A stretch of 64,000 nucleotides of DNA, taken from positions 3,442,001 to 3,506,000 of the forward strand of contig NZ_CP014263.1 in assembly GCF_001988955.1 (NCBI RefSeq). The letters run 5' to 3'. This document shows, in pieces, positions 42,055-50,050 of the stretch; the first letter of the stretch is position 1; each line of letters begins with the position of its first letter. The position numbers and the translations under genes were made by a program. The notes beneath the pieces were generated by a model. The model searched no databases and was not told where the DNA came from. It worked only from the letters and a program-made list of their open reading frames with translations. The stretch comes from Spirosoma montaniterrae (lineage in GTDB: Bacteria > Bacteroidota > Bacteroidia > Cytophagales > Spirosomataceae).

Positions 42055-43785
42055 TCACGGTACGGCAGGTAGTTCAACTAAGTCAACTCGTTCGTTTCCT
42101 CTCATTTTGCTATACTCCGTTAGAACATAATCTACGTCGTGGTCTAATCCGAGCAGATACTTAATGTACTCTCTAAGAAATTTCACCGAACTCTTACTAA
42201 TCATTGTTTTTTTGGCGGGGTTCCATATGACATCGCTCCAATATTCTCCGTTCAAGCTATCATCTATTTTGGTAAATTGAGTCCAAAACGTTTTTGTTTC
42301 ATCCTTCTGTTTCTGCCATTGATGATATCCATCCGCTAATATTTCAATTCCAATTGGCCTAAAAAGCATAGACCCTCCTTCTTTACTCCTATAATCTGCA
42401 ACGGTACTACTTCTATCTAAAAGCACCGCTTTGTAAGCCGAAACGTTGCTTACAGCTTGTTCCCAAAAGCTCAAACTAATTTGATAAAGATTTTCTGTTA
42501 TCTCCTCAGCAGGTCTGATGTCTCGAAACTTATACACATCGCTGTAAAGCAACTTGTTGACCTCTCGCAGATTGAGTATAGATGTCAATTCTGTAGCCTC
42601 AGCACTGATATTTGGCGTGGCATTCAACGCTATAAATTCGTCCTTTGCGAAAGGCACAAACTCAGCATATAGCCTACGTGTGTTAATATCTACTGGATTG
42701 TCTTCATTCGTTATCAGGTCATCTAAGCCAGATACTTTTAACGCTTTTGTGTTGATTTCGGAAAATAATCGACGCGTTCTTACTTTTCCCTCCTTTGTAT
42801 CATTGTGCGCTACAATGACGACTGGTAACTCATCATTACGAAATTTATTCGACTGCTGATCTAAGGCTTGTTTGATACCATCAATCCGGTGTTGACCATC
42901 TATGGAAAATAACTTCTCAGAACCAGTCAATTCTAATATGCCGATTGTATCAAGTATGTGTTCATCCAATTCCATCTCAGGAACAGCCGATGGGGCAAAG
43001 TCGAATCTATACCAGTTTGGATTTCCTCCATATAGACCAATAATAATAGAGTTGAAGAATCTCGTCTTTTCTCGGATCAAATAATCCTTGATCTTTTTTG
43101 AACGTTTAGACAGATCACGTTGAAGAACATCATCTAACGTTTTATACTCCCGTATAGAATGGTCGTTGTCAATTCGTTCAATAATTTCATGAAACGGAAT
43201 AACCGTCTGGTAAAATATCCAGTCCCCAATAACTCCTTTGATTGCCGGGAGTTGTATTGCTTTGTTAATGCTCATATACTGCTCATATACTGCTCGGACG
43301 ATGCGTTCTAAACCTTGTGGATACTTTGAGTTAATTGGGGGCATAAATGCAGTTAGAAATAAATCTTCTATTTCTTTTCTACCTTTCTTGTTTAACCCAG
43401 GAAACTCAACATAATTGAAGTAGAGGTGATCAGGATAATCATCTATTACTGCATGTACTTTATACTGAGCAGATTTTGGGTTATGAATTTTCTTCAAATA
43501 ATCCCCATAACGTACTCTTAAGTCTTGTGCCTCTCCAACATAGAACAGATAATTTATGAATTCTGCATTGATCTTCTTCGGCGATGCAGTGAACATGTAC
43601 AAGCCCTCCACTTCAGGAATCTCATCTTGATTTGCTACCTCAAACTTCATCTGCTTCCATACAAGGCCATTGTACAAAGTTGTCAATGTCTCCCACTTTT
43701 CAGGACAAGCAATAAACTGACGCCTATAGAAAATTAACGTTTTCCTCGTTCCTCTATTTGTTACAGGGTCAAAATAGTCAGTCAT
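42055..43785 (-). CDS. GIY-YIG nuclease fused to DGQHR (DndB-like) domain
   Basis: A 576-residue protein. Residues of about 58-155 look like a GIY-YIG nuclease: GLY at 61-63, YVG at 82-84, R90/R92 in DLRVRYGDYL, and a Glu in KGRKEIEDLFLTAFMPPINS with the usual PPxN end. Residues of about 240-500 carry the DGQHR domain: LFSIDGQHRIDGIKQAL (DGQHR at 296-300), then TRRLFSEINTKALKVSGLDD. DndB, the DGQHR protein of Dnd loci, binds DNA and represses the operon, but normally lacks a nuclease. This longer relative lies 10 bases after the HerA-like gene on the same strand. Its codon use is distinctly AT-rich compared with neighbours. Confidence 0.75.
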   Translation of the reverse strand: MTDYFDPVTNRGTRKTLIFYRRQFIACPEKWETLTTLYNGLVWKQMKFEVANQDEIPEVEGLYMFTASPKKINAEFINYLFYVGEAQDLRVRYGDYLKKIHNPKSAQYKVHAVIDDYPDHLYFNYVEFPGLNKKGRKEIEDLFLTAFMPPINSKYPQGLERIVRAVYEQYMSINKAIQLPAIKGVIGDWIFYQTVIPFHEIIERIDNDHSIREYKTLDDVLQRDLSKRSKKIKDYLIREKTRFFNSIIIGLYGGNPNWYRFDFAPSAVPEMELDEHILDTIGILELTGSEKLFSIDGQHRIDGIKQALDQQSNKFRNDELPVVIVAHNDTKEGKVRTRRLFSEINTKALKVSGLDDLITNEDNPVDINTRRLYAEFVPFAKDEFIALNATPNISAEATELTSILNLREVNKLLYSDVYKFRDIRPAEEITENLYQISLSFWEQAVSNVSAYKAVLLDRSSTVADYRSKEGGSMLFRPIGIEILADGYHQWQKQKDETKTFWTQFTKIDDSLNGEYWSDVIWNPAKKTMISKSSVKFLREYIKYLLGLDHDVDYVLTEYSKMRGNERVDLVELPAVP

Positions 43786-43795
43786 ACGTCAACAA

Positions 43796-45094
43796 TCACT
43801 TATTAAACCGTTCCAACTTCACCAACTCACCGCGTTTGAATTCTTTTAGGCTCATCACGGCCTGGCCGTTTTCGATCTTTTCCATGCTGCGGGCTAAAGT
43901 CAGGGATTCCTTTTCGCCGAACCCTAAGAAACGGGCCATCTGCCGGATGTTCTTGTCTTTGATGTTCAGCAAAAACACGTTGGCGCAGTTAGCCGAGAAA
44001 TCCATGTCGGCCTGAATGAATTCCTTGATTTGCTGCGACAACAGCACAACCATCACACCCTTCGACCGTACCTGCCGTAGCATTTCATCGAGCAAGGCCC
44101 GCGACTTGCCCTCGCGGAAAATCACGTTCGCTTCGTCAATCAGGAATACGTAGCGGATGGCCTGCAAGGGGTTGCCCATGCTATCGGGTTCAACGGGGGC
44201 CTCCTCCATGTTCATGAAGGTGTTATAAACGTAGTTGATGAGCAGGAACGTAGCAGTGTACCGGATCGAGTCGTCTAAGTTGGCTCCTAAGCTGACGTAG
44301 TAGTTGCGGTTCAGGAAACTGTCTTTGGCATCGGTGGCCGGGGCGAACAGTTCGAGTTCGCTCAGGCTGTCCATAATCTGCGTCAGTACGCCGGGTTTGC
44401 CGCCCGTTACGTCTTTCAAATGCTCGTTTACGTCGGCCAGCGTGGGATATTCGCCCAATTTTTTGGCTTCGAAGGCAGCCCGAGTAGCTTCTTTCAGTTG
44501 CTGCTGCTGCACGGGTCCCATACGAGCCGCATAACGCATAATGATATCCACAAACTTGCTGATGCCCTGTATTTTGTTCTTCTCGTTTACATTGTCGATA
44601 AACGTGAGCGGGTTGAACGGAAACGGCGTTTGCGGTACGTCGAGATATACGGCGCGGGTGGCGTCGAAGAACGATTGCCGACGCGGGAGGTCAGCGGGTT
44701 GCAGCCCCTTGAAATCTAAATAAATGAAGTTTACGGCCCCGTTCGATACGTCGGAAACCTGTTGCAGCAGACTTAGCGCGAACTGCGTTTTGCCGCTACC
44801 CGACTCGCCCGCTACGGCAATGTGGGCGTTGCTGTGCAGTTCGACCATGTTCAGGATGGCCGTTAGCTGTTCGCCGGTTTCGATATCGTAGCCAACGTTG
44901 ACCCGGAGCGGGCCGCTGAAATAATTCTTATGAATGTTCTGGTGGCGGTTCGTTACGGGCGTAACGGGCACGTCGGCGTCTTCGAGGGCTTCGATGCCAC
45001 GCTCTACCTCATCGAACAGGAAGTCAAGCCCGGTGTAGGTTTTGTTCTGCTCAAACAGCTTCGCCATCAGTTCAAGCCCGTGGTCGAGGTGCAT
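43796..45094 (-). CDS. HerA/FtsK-like ATPase with truncated DndE-like N-terminus
   Basis: A frame of at least 432 residues. Walker A is AVAGESGSGKTQ (G96-T103), Walker B is VFLIDEANVIF, and GVMVVLLSQQIKEF is typical of HerA-type motors. The frame stays open to 45157 (stop TAA 45158-45160) but the first ATG is at 45094. Upstream codons read QLICQQYGIPKTDGNVGRYI K, and with MHLDHGLELMAKLFEQN resemble the C-terminal end of DndE, a small subunit of the phosphorothioation complex. The remainder of such a domain is missing, and the kwaA promoter region begins right there, so the gene looks 5'-truncated. Without a canonical start further upstream it may be weakly expressed. Confidence 0.7.
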   Translation of the reverse strand: MHLDHGLELMAKLFEQNKTYTGLDFLFDEVERGIEALEDADVPVTPVTNRHQNIHKNYFSGPLRVNVGYDIETGEQLTAILNMVELHSNAHIAVAGESGSGKTQFALSLLQQVSDVSNGAVNFIYLDFKGLQPADLPRRQSFFDATRAVYLDVPQTPFPFNPLTFIDNVNEKNKIQGISKFVDIIMRYAARMGPVQQQQLKEATRAAFEAKKLGEYPTLADVNEHLKDVTGGKPGVLTQIMDSLSELELFAPATDAKDSFLNRNYYVSLGANLDDSIRYTATFLLINYVYNTFMNMEEAPVEPDSMGNPLQAIRYVFLIDEANVIFREGKSRALLDEMLRQVRSKGVMVVLLSQQIKEFIQADMDFSANCANVFLLNIKDKNIRQMARFLGFGEKESLTLARSMEKIENGQAVMSLKEFKRGELVKLERFNK

Positions 45095-45213
45095 TTTAAT
45101 GTAACGACCTACGTTACCATCGGTTTTCGGGATACCGTATTGCTGACAAATTAGTTGTTAAGATTTGTAATATTCTGATAAAAATTCGTTATTTTAGAGT
45201 CTAAATTCAGGCC

Positions 45214-45780
45214 ATGAATCCACGTTTTTTAACTGCCGTAATTTTATTCGTGAGTGCATACTCACCATTGTTTACTATACTCATTATCAAGGACTTTGAT
45301 TTTAAATACGATTCATTCAAGCACCCGAATATTGCTTATACATCAATTGGACTTGTAGCCCTATCCATCGCTTTATTATTTTATAGTGTGAATAGTATAA
45401 AAGCTGGAAATACTGTCTTCAAGATAAACTCAGTTAAGGCTCGCTCAGGGGAGTTTATAAACTATACCGTACCCTACCTTCTCTCATTTTTTGGCGAGAA
45501 CCTTGATGATTTGGGAGACGTGCTCTCGCTTGGCATTTTCTTGACAACCATTTTAGTAATAACCATTCGATCAAAGTCAGTATTTATCAATCCAGTATTG
45601 GCGTTCGCTGGCTACGGTTTGTACGATGTAGACTATACGTATGACGGAAAAGTATTTTCTACAACTGTTTTGAGCAAATTAGATATAGAGACCGATAAAA
45701 TTTACTATGTTCGCATGATTTCTAAATTTCTATTCTTTATAGTTAAGCGACATGACGGTCGACCAGCCCAGCAACCTTAA
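45214..45780 (+). CDS. kwaA: Kiwa anti-phage protein KwaA
   Basis: A 188-residue membrane protein with four hydrophobic segments: FLTAVILFVSAYSPLFTILI, NIAYTSIGLVALSIALLFYS, TVPYLLSFFGENLDDLG and LGIFLTTILVITIRSKSVFI. The length, topology and coupling to a DUF4868 gene fit KwaA, the membrane component of Kiwa, which senses phage attack at the envelope. It overlaps kwaB by 29 bases. It is strongly AT-rich and opposite in orientation to the flanking dnd-like genes. Its 5' end lies about 55 bases from the truncated HerA gene frame. Confidence 0.8.
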   Translation: MNPRFLTAVILFVSAYSPLFTILIIKDFDFKYDSFKHPNIAYTSIGLVALSIALLFYSVNSIKAGNTVFKINSVKARSGEFINYTVPYLLSFFGENLDDLGDVLSLGIFLTTILVITIRSKSVFINPVLAFAGYGLYDVDYTYDGKVFSTTVLSKLDIETDKIYYVRMISKFLFFIVKRHDGRPAQQP

Positions 45781-46717
45781 ACAGAAACTTAACGGTCTCA
45801 AACGCATCAATTTTGATAATCTTTCAACACAACTCGTTGTTGTTAAAGCTGTAAACCGTAATCGCCAATTTAGATATACATTACGGTACGTACCGATAGA
45901 AGACAAGTTATCTCAACGTCTTCATAACTTAATGCAACGTAAAGTCGAGTCGGCTAATATATGTACTGAATATACTCTCGACTGTCTCGAACCTGAAGTA
46001 GACATGGTACTGGGCATGGAGCGTAGTGAAACAGATTTTTCGATAATTGCAGAGCAGCTTAGTGAATTAGATCCTAACGTAGACATAATCCAGGACGTAA
46101 AAGAGCTTGAACAATCAAGTTCATACCTAATTGTGATGCGTGACACAGAAGGTATTCAGCTTATCGGCTTTAAAGTATTGCCCGAAAATTGGAAAGCCAA
46201 AGGTCGAAAAAACCTCATCTCCTTACTTTTTAAAGGCAATGAATTTATAGACTTGGATGAATCTCCCGTATTTAGTATATCGAAGACTATTGATGTAGTA
46301 TCTTTTGAGGACACCCTGTTCATCCTATCGAAGAAGGAGTTCGAGCGTGGGCTGAATTATCGTGAAGGCATGAAAAACAGCGCACAAGAATTCTATAACG
46401 ACGTTGATGTTCAGAAACTCTTTGTTAATCTTGATTCTCTTACAAATAAGGTAGGAGATAATATACGACTAATGCGTAAAGTCGCTCATGTCAAAAAATT
46501 AGGCTACTACAAGGATCCTGCATTTATCCTCAGATTATGTGAAGTGTGTACTAACCGAGATTGGCACGAAATTTCTTTTGTGAATAGCCAAATCGTTCTT
46601 TCGGAAGATAATATTGAGGCTGTATTGACTATACTGGCGGATCAGCGATTACTGTCAGAATTAACTTCTAATATTTACGATGTAAATAGTGCCAAAAGAT
46701 TTAACAATAACAGGTAA
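45752..46717 (+). CDS. kwaB: Kiwa anti-phage protein KwaB (DUF4868)
   Basis: A 321-residue protein with the DUF4868 signature in its second half: IGFKVLPENWKAKGRKNLIS, FKGNEFIDLDESPVFSISKT then IDVVSFEDTLFILSKKEFER. Kiwa's KwaB is the cytoplasmic DNA-binding effector that partners with KwaA. The N-terminal half is mixed alpha/beta with no nuclease motif that I can see. It starts inside kwaA (29-base overlap) and ends one base before the end of the convergent HNH gene, so the two genes form a compact 1.5-kb unit. Confidence 0.82.
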   Translation: MTVDQPSNLKQKLNGLKRINFDNLSTQLVVVKAVNRNRQFRYTLRYVPIEDKLSQRLHNLMQRKVESANICTEYTLDCLEPEVDMVLGMERSETDFSIIAEQLSELDPNVDIIQDVKELEQSSSYLIVMRDTEGIQLIGFKVLPENWKAKGRKNLISLLFKGNEFIDLDESPVFSISKTIDVVSFEDTLFILSKKEFERGLNYREGMKNSAQEFYNDVDVQKLFVNLDSLTNKVGDNIRLMRKVAHVKKLGYYKDPAFILRLCEVCTNRDWHEISFVNSQIVLSEDNIEAVLTILADQRLLSELTSNIYDVNSAKRFNNNR

Positions 46718-46718
46718 G

Positions 46719-47702
46719 TTAGTATTTGTATATATTCTCCCGATGCCACGCAAACGCTTCTAAATCTGGTAGATAACGCTCGTCCTTGGGTAATTGAATT
46801 TGCACATCTGCCAATGCTTTCAAGCTGTATGTGCTACGTTCGTTTTCGACAAATGTGCGCGAAACTACAACGCGATAATTATCATCAATCGAGATCGCGC
46901 CTTTGTCAAATGCCCGGTGCAGATTTGGGCAAAGGGCGATGCCGTTGGTTGGGTGGTTGTTGAATTTCTTGTAGAATGGTACGATGTGGCAGGCATCTAT
47001 CATCGAAAAAGAATACGGAGCTGATACGCGAATACCTGATATACAGCACGTATCGTTGTAGAGCCGGACAATCTCACGCCGGAACAACGTATCGCGGGAG
47101 TAGACTTCGATTTGATATGTCTCCGGGTCAAGTCGCGTTTTCAGAGCTTTGAACTTGGCCTCATATTCGGCTGGCGATTCTTCCAGCATCTCCCGCTTCA
47201 AATCAGCTAAGTGGTTGTCGGTATCCGCAACTTGATACGCTATCTGGTTAGGGAAATACGTATTTAGCAACACCTTACGCAGCACGTTACGTGTTGGCTC
47301 GTTCTTCAGTAGTTCAGATAGGTTCGGGTCGATTTGTGCGTAGGCAACGGCTGCGCTTAAGTTGGCGAACGTGGTGAGTTTGCCGTTTTGCACCCAAATT
47401 TCACAACCAGTATTTGCCACCAACTCCCACCAGTTACCTTTTTCATTTTTCAGGTGAAAGAACGGCAAAGCAAAACCAAGCGTGTGCCCGGACGTAACGA
47501 GCAAATTCCAGTTCGATTTGAATAGTGACGTTAATTCTGGCGAGATAGGTATTTGATTTGTAGTGAGCAGTTTAGTTTCGTATGCCTGAATAACAGTAAG
47601 TAACAGTATCGGTTTGTGCGGGGCTTTCTCTTCAACTTTCCCACCTCCCCGATTGAGGTTTGAAAAAGCATAAACGTAATAGTCGAGTATATTTTCAGAC
47701 AT
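46719..47702 (-). CDS. SBD-like/HNH endonuclease coupled to dndC
   Basis: A 327-residue protein. Residues of about 1-175 resemble the sulfur-binding domain of ScoMcrA-type phosphorothioated-DNA-binding nucleases: KVEEKAPHKPILLLTVIQAY, FALPFFHLKNEKGNWWEL and NVLRKVLLNTYFPNQ. Residues of about 215-290 form an HNH nuclease: CCISGIRVSAPYSFSMIDAC, HIVPFYKKFNNHPTNGIALC, PNLHRAFDKGAISID. The start overlaps dndC by 8 bases, so translation is coupled. A nuclease that cuts phosphorothioated DNA would be self-toxic if the dnd genes were active; either they are not, or this version reads modification differently. Confidence 0.78.
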   Translation of the reverse strand: MSENILDYYVYAFSNLNRGGGKVEEKAPHKPILLLTVIQAYETKLLTTNQIPISPELTSLFKSNWNLLVTSGHTLGFALPFFHLKNEKGNWWELVANTGCEIWVQNGKLTTFANLSAAVAYAQIDPNLSELLKNEPTRNVLRKVLLNTYFPNQIAYQVADTDNHLADLKREMLEESPAEYEAKFKALKTRLDPETYQIEVYSRDTLFRREIVRLYNDTCCISGIRVSAPYSFSMIDACHIVPFYKKFNNHPTNGIALCPNLHRAFDKGAISIDDNYRVVVSRTFVENERSTYSLKALADVQIQLPKDERYLPDLEAFAWHRENIYKY

Positions 47703-49035
47703 GAACGGTATTTTCTATACGTCGTGCAATAAAATTCTCAAGCCGCGTTTCCAGGTCCTGTTGCAGGCCGCGTTTGCGGATGAGCAGGGCTTTGTTTTTC
47801 TGGAGGGTCAGCATTTCCTGAATCAGTTCTACGTGTTCGGGTTGGTCGGCGCAGGCTTCGCGCAGCAGTTCTTCTTCCCGGCGCAGTTTCTCAACGTGCT
47901 TACTCATGTCAATGTCGGTGTTGTAGATACGGTTATAAATGTCGGCTACTTTGGGGTTGAAAATACTGTCGCGAAACCAGGTTAGCTGAATAGCCACCAA
48001 CTCCTGATGCGTAATGAGTTCGATAACATCGCCCTGGGTTTCCTGAATTTCTTTCTGCGCCTGCAGCAGCATATCCAGAAACTCGGCCCTGATTTTGGGC
48101 GTGTACGGCCCCCAGGTGTTTTCGTCCTCTTCTTTAAAGGCACTGTCGGTACGACGGCGTTTCTCGCGGGAATCGCGGTTCGAGCGTTCTGTGAGCAGGC
48201 GATTCCGTAATTCCACAAGCGGTTCCATCCAGTCGTCACCATTGCCGATGAGTCCTTCCATACTTTTATCCCGGCTCACTACGGTGCAGACCCAGCACCC
48301 GAACCGGCTGTTGCCGCAGGAGGGCGACGACTCATCGATTACAAGCGGGCAGTCGCCAGAGTTGGCGTTGCGGTAGAGCGTCACAAGTTCCTTGTGCGTG
48401 CCACCCCACGGGGGCGATACCTGCATTAGATACTGCCACAGTTCGGGCGTTTCGATGTCTTTAATGGGCGCATAGACAAACGCGTTGGGCAATAAATGCT
48501 TACGTAGACGCTGCCCTTTTAACTCGTGTCGTTTCATGGAGCGGGCACGGGTTTGGCTTTCATCGGAGCGCGTACCGAGCAAAATAATAGCCTCGCCTGC
48601 CTCGCTGATTTTTTCCTGAATAAAACGCGTCGTCGGATTTATTTTCAGCCGTTCGGTACACCACCGGAACGAATTAACCGGCGCGGGGTAGCCTTTGCCA
48701 ATCAGGTTTACCCAAAACGTATCTTCAAGCCGGGGCGTAGTGCGGTGGACAGTAATTGGCATTCCCTGCTCAGTGGCAGCTTTTTGCAACAGTTCGAGCG
48801 TTCGGTTGATGAAGTTGACAATCTTCGGATTTTCAACCAGTGTATCATTGCAGACAACGTAGATTCTACGATTGCGCGACATGGGGTCAATTTTCATCAA
48901 CGCCCGCCAAACCATCTGCAACAACATAGTAGAATCTTTGCCGCCACTAAAGCCAATAATCCACGGACGTGGGTTCTCGTCGTAGAGATATTGATCGATG
49001 ATTTCGGATTCGATAAACGGTAGCTTGAGCGACAT
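47695..49035 (-). CDS. dndC: DNA phosphorothioation sulfurtransferase DndC
   Basis: A 446-residue full-length DndC. The ATP-pyrophosphatase P-loop is IIGFSGGKDSTMLLQ (SGGKDS at 30-35), followed by VVCNDTLVENPKIVNFINRT and the substrate region RWCTERLKINPTTRFI. Iron-sulfur cysteines are in SPSCGNSRFGCWVCTVV. DndC takes sulfur from DndA and, with DndD and DndE, places it in the DNA backbone. dndD is absent downstream: an HNH gene follows, then the Kiwa pair. It is the first gene of the minus-strand dnd-like operon and starts about 250 bases from a divergent lipoprotein gene. Confidence 0.92.
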   Translation of the reverse strand: MSLKLPFIESEIIDQYLYDENPRPWIIGFSGGKDSTMLLQMVWRALMKIDPMSRNRRIYVVCNDTLVENPKIVNFINRTLELLQKAATEQGMPITVHRTTPRLEDTFWVNLIGKGYPAPVNSFRWCTERLKINPTTRFIQEKISEAGEAIILLGTRSDESQTRARSMKRHELKGQRLRKHLLPNAFVYAPIKDIETPELWQYLMQVSPPWGGTHKELVTLYRNANSGDCPLVIDESSPSCGNSRFGCWVCTVVSRDKSMEGLIGNGDDWMEPLVELRNRLLTERSNRDSREKRRRTDSAFKEEDENTWGPYTPKIRAEFLDMLLQAQKEIQETQGDVIELITHQELVAIQLTWFRDSIFNPKVADIYNRIYNTDIDMSKHVEKLRREEELLREACADQPEHVELIQEMLTLQKNKALLIRKRGLQQDLETRLENFIARRIENTVHV

Positions 49036-49283
49036 AACGGTGGAGCAGGTTTGGCGAAAGTAGTACTATAGCCCGAAAAAATAAACTTCTGACAGTAGTT
49101 AATTGTACAAAGGTGTCGAAAATTACCGTTCGGCAGCGTTGCGACCAACGCAAAAATTTGTTCCCTCTCCGCAACTCGCTGTGCTGTTGCCTGTTAAACC
49201 TTCGCCCCCGTTCGTTTGTCTTTGTTATGTAATCGCGTAATTTGGCGGCTACGAAACAAAACCCCGCTTAAGTCAAAATAGCT

Positions 49284-49940
49284 ATGAAAACGCTTCAATC
49301 CAACGGCACTGTTTGGGCACTTGCTTTACTGCTGTCGGGCAGTACGCTGATGGCCTGTGCGCAGGCAACCTCTACCGGCACTACCAGCACCACCCCAAGT
49401 GGTGGGCGCGTTGCCAGCACGTCGCAAACGGCGTTGGTGGCTCCGCTCCGGCAGATGGTCACCAAGTTGCAGCGCCTGCAACCTACCGGCGATCCTGATT
49501 TCGATTTTGCGATGCAGGCTAAAATCCACGCGCAGGGCGAACAGGATTTGCTGAAACAGGCCGCCCAAACGAACGAAGATTCGGCTCTGAAATCCATGAC
49601 AACAGCCCTGCTCACTGATGTTCAGTCCGACATTACGCAGGTAGACGGCATTATGCGGCAAATTAAACCGGCACGCCCCAATCAGGCTTATACGCAACAA
49701 CAGAGCCGAAACGTTGAAGCGATGAACCTGAAAATACAACAGGCGACAACCGGCGACCGGCTCGCGGCCACGGGCGATCAGTACATTATCGGGCTGCTGC
49801 TCGACCACCGGCAGGATGCCGTTGACATGGCAAGCACTTATCTGCAATATGGTCGCAACGCCAGCCTGCGTACCTATGCTCAGGAGTTAGTCGATTCTGC
49901 TAAAAAAGAAATGGAGCAGTTGAAAGGGCTGAAGAAGTAA
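49284..49940 (+). CDS. exported DUF305-like protein
   Basis: A 218-residue exported protein (signal VWALALLLSGSTLMACAQ, possibly a lipoprotein with Cys25). Two helical-hairpin regions resemble DUF305: DPDFDFAMQAKIHAQGEQDL and IIGLLLDHRQDAVDMASTYL, with the second followed by AQELVDSAKKEMEQLKGLKK. The family is ferritin-like in outline and sometimes linked to copper resistance, but only one histidine per region remains here. It begins the region right of the defence island and ends in a very long hairpin. Confidence 0.7.
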   Translation: MKTLQSNGTVWALALLLSGSTLMACAQATSTGTTSTTPSGGRVASTSQTALVAPLRQMVTKLQRLQPTGDPDFDFAMQAKIHAQGEQDLLKQAAQTNEDSALKSMTTALLTDVQSDITQVDGIMRQIKPARPNQAYTQQQSRNVEAMNLKIQQATTGDRLAATGDQYIIGLLLDHRQDAVDMASTYLQYGRNASLRTYAQELVDSAKKEMEQLKGLKK

Positions 49941-49941
49941 T

Positions 49942-50042
49942 GGAACACCCCACCCCAACCCCTCCCCGTTAGGGAGGGGCTAAGCATAGATGCTTCAGCG
50001 GAAGTCCCTCCCTAACGGGGAGGGGTTGGGGTGGGGTGTTCC
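49942..50042. terminator. perfect 37-bp hairpin between convergent genes
   Basis: Bases 49942-49978 and 50006-50042 are exact reverse complements (GGAACACCCCACCCCAACCC and on) with a 27-base loop, lying between the convergent DUF305-like and ABC transporter genes. The arm contains runs of four C or G that could also form a G-quadruplex. It is probably a mobile palindrome that serves as a bidirectional terminator. Confidence 0.7.
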
Positions 50043-50050
50043 CCTTCCAT

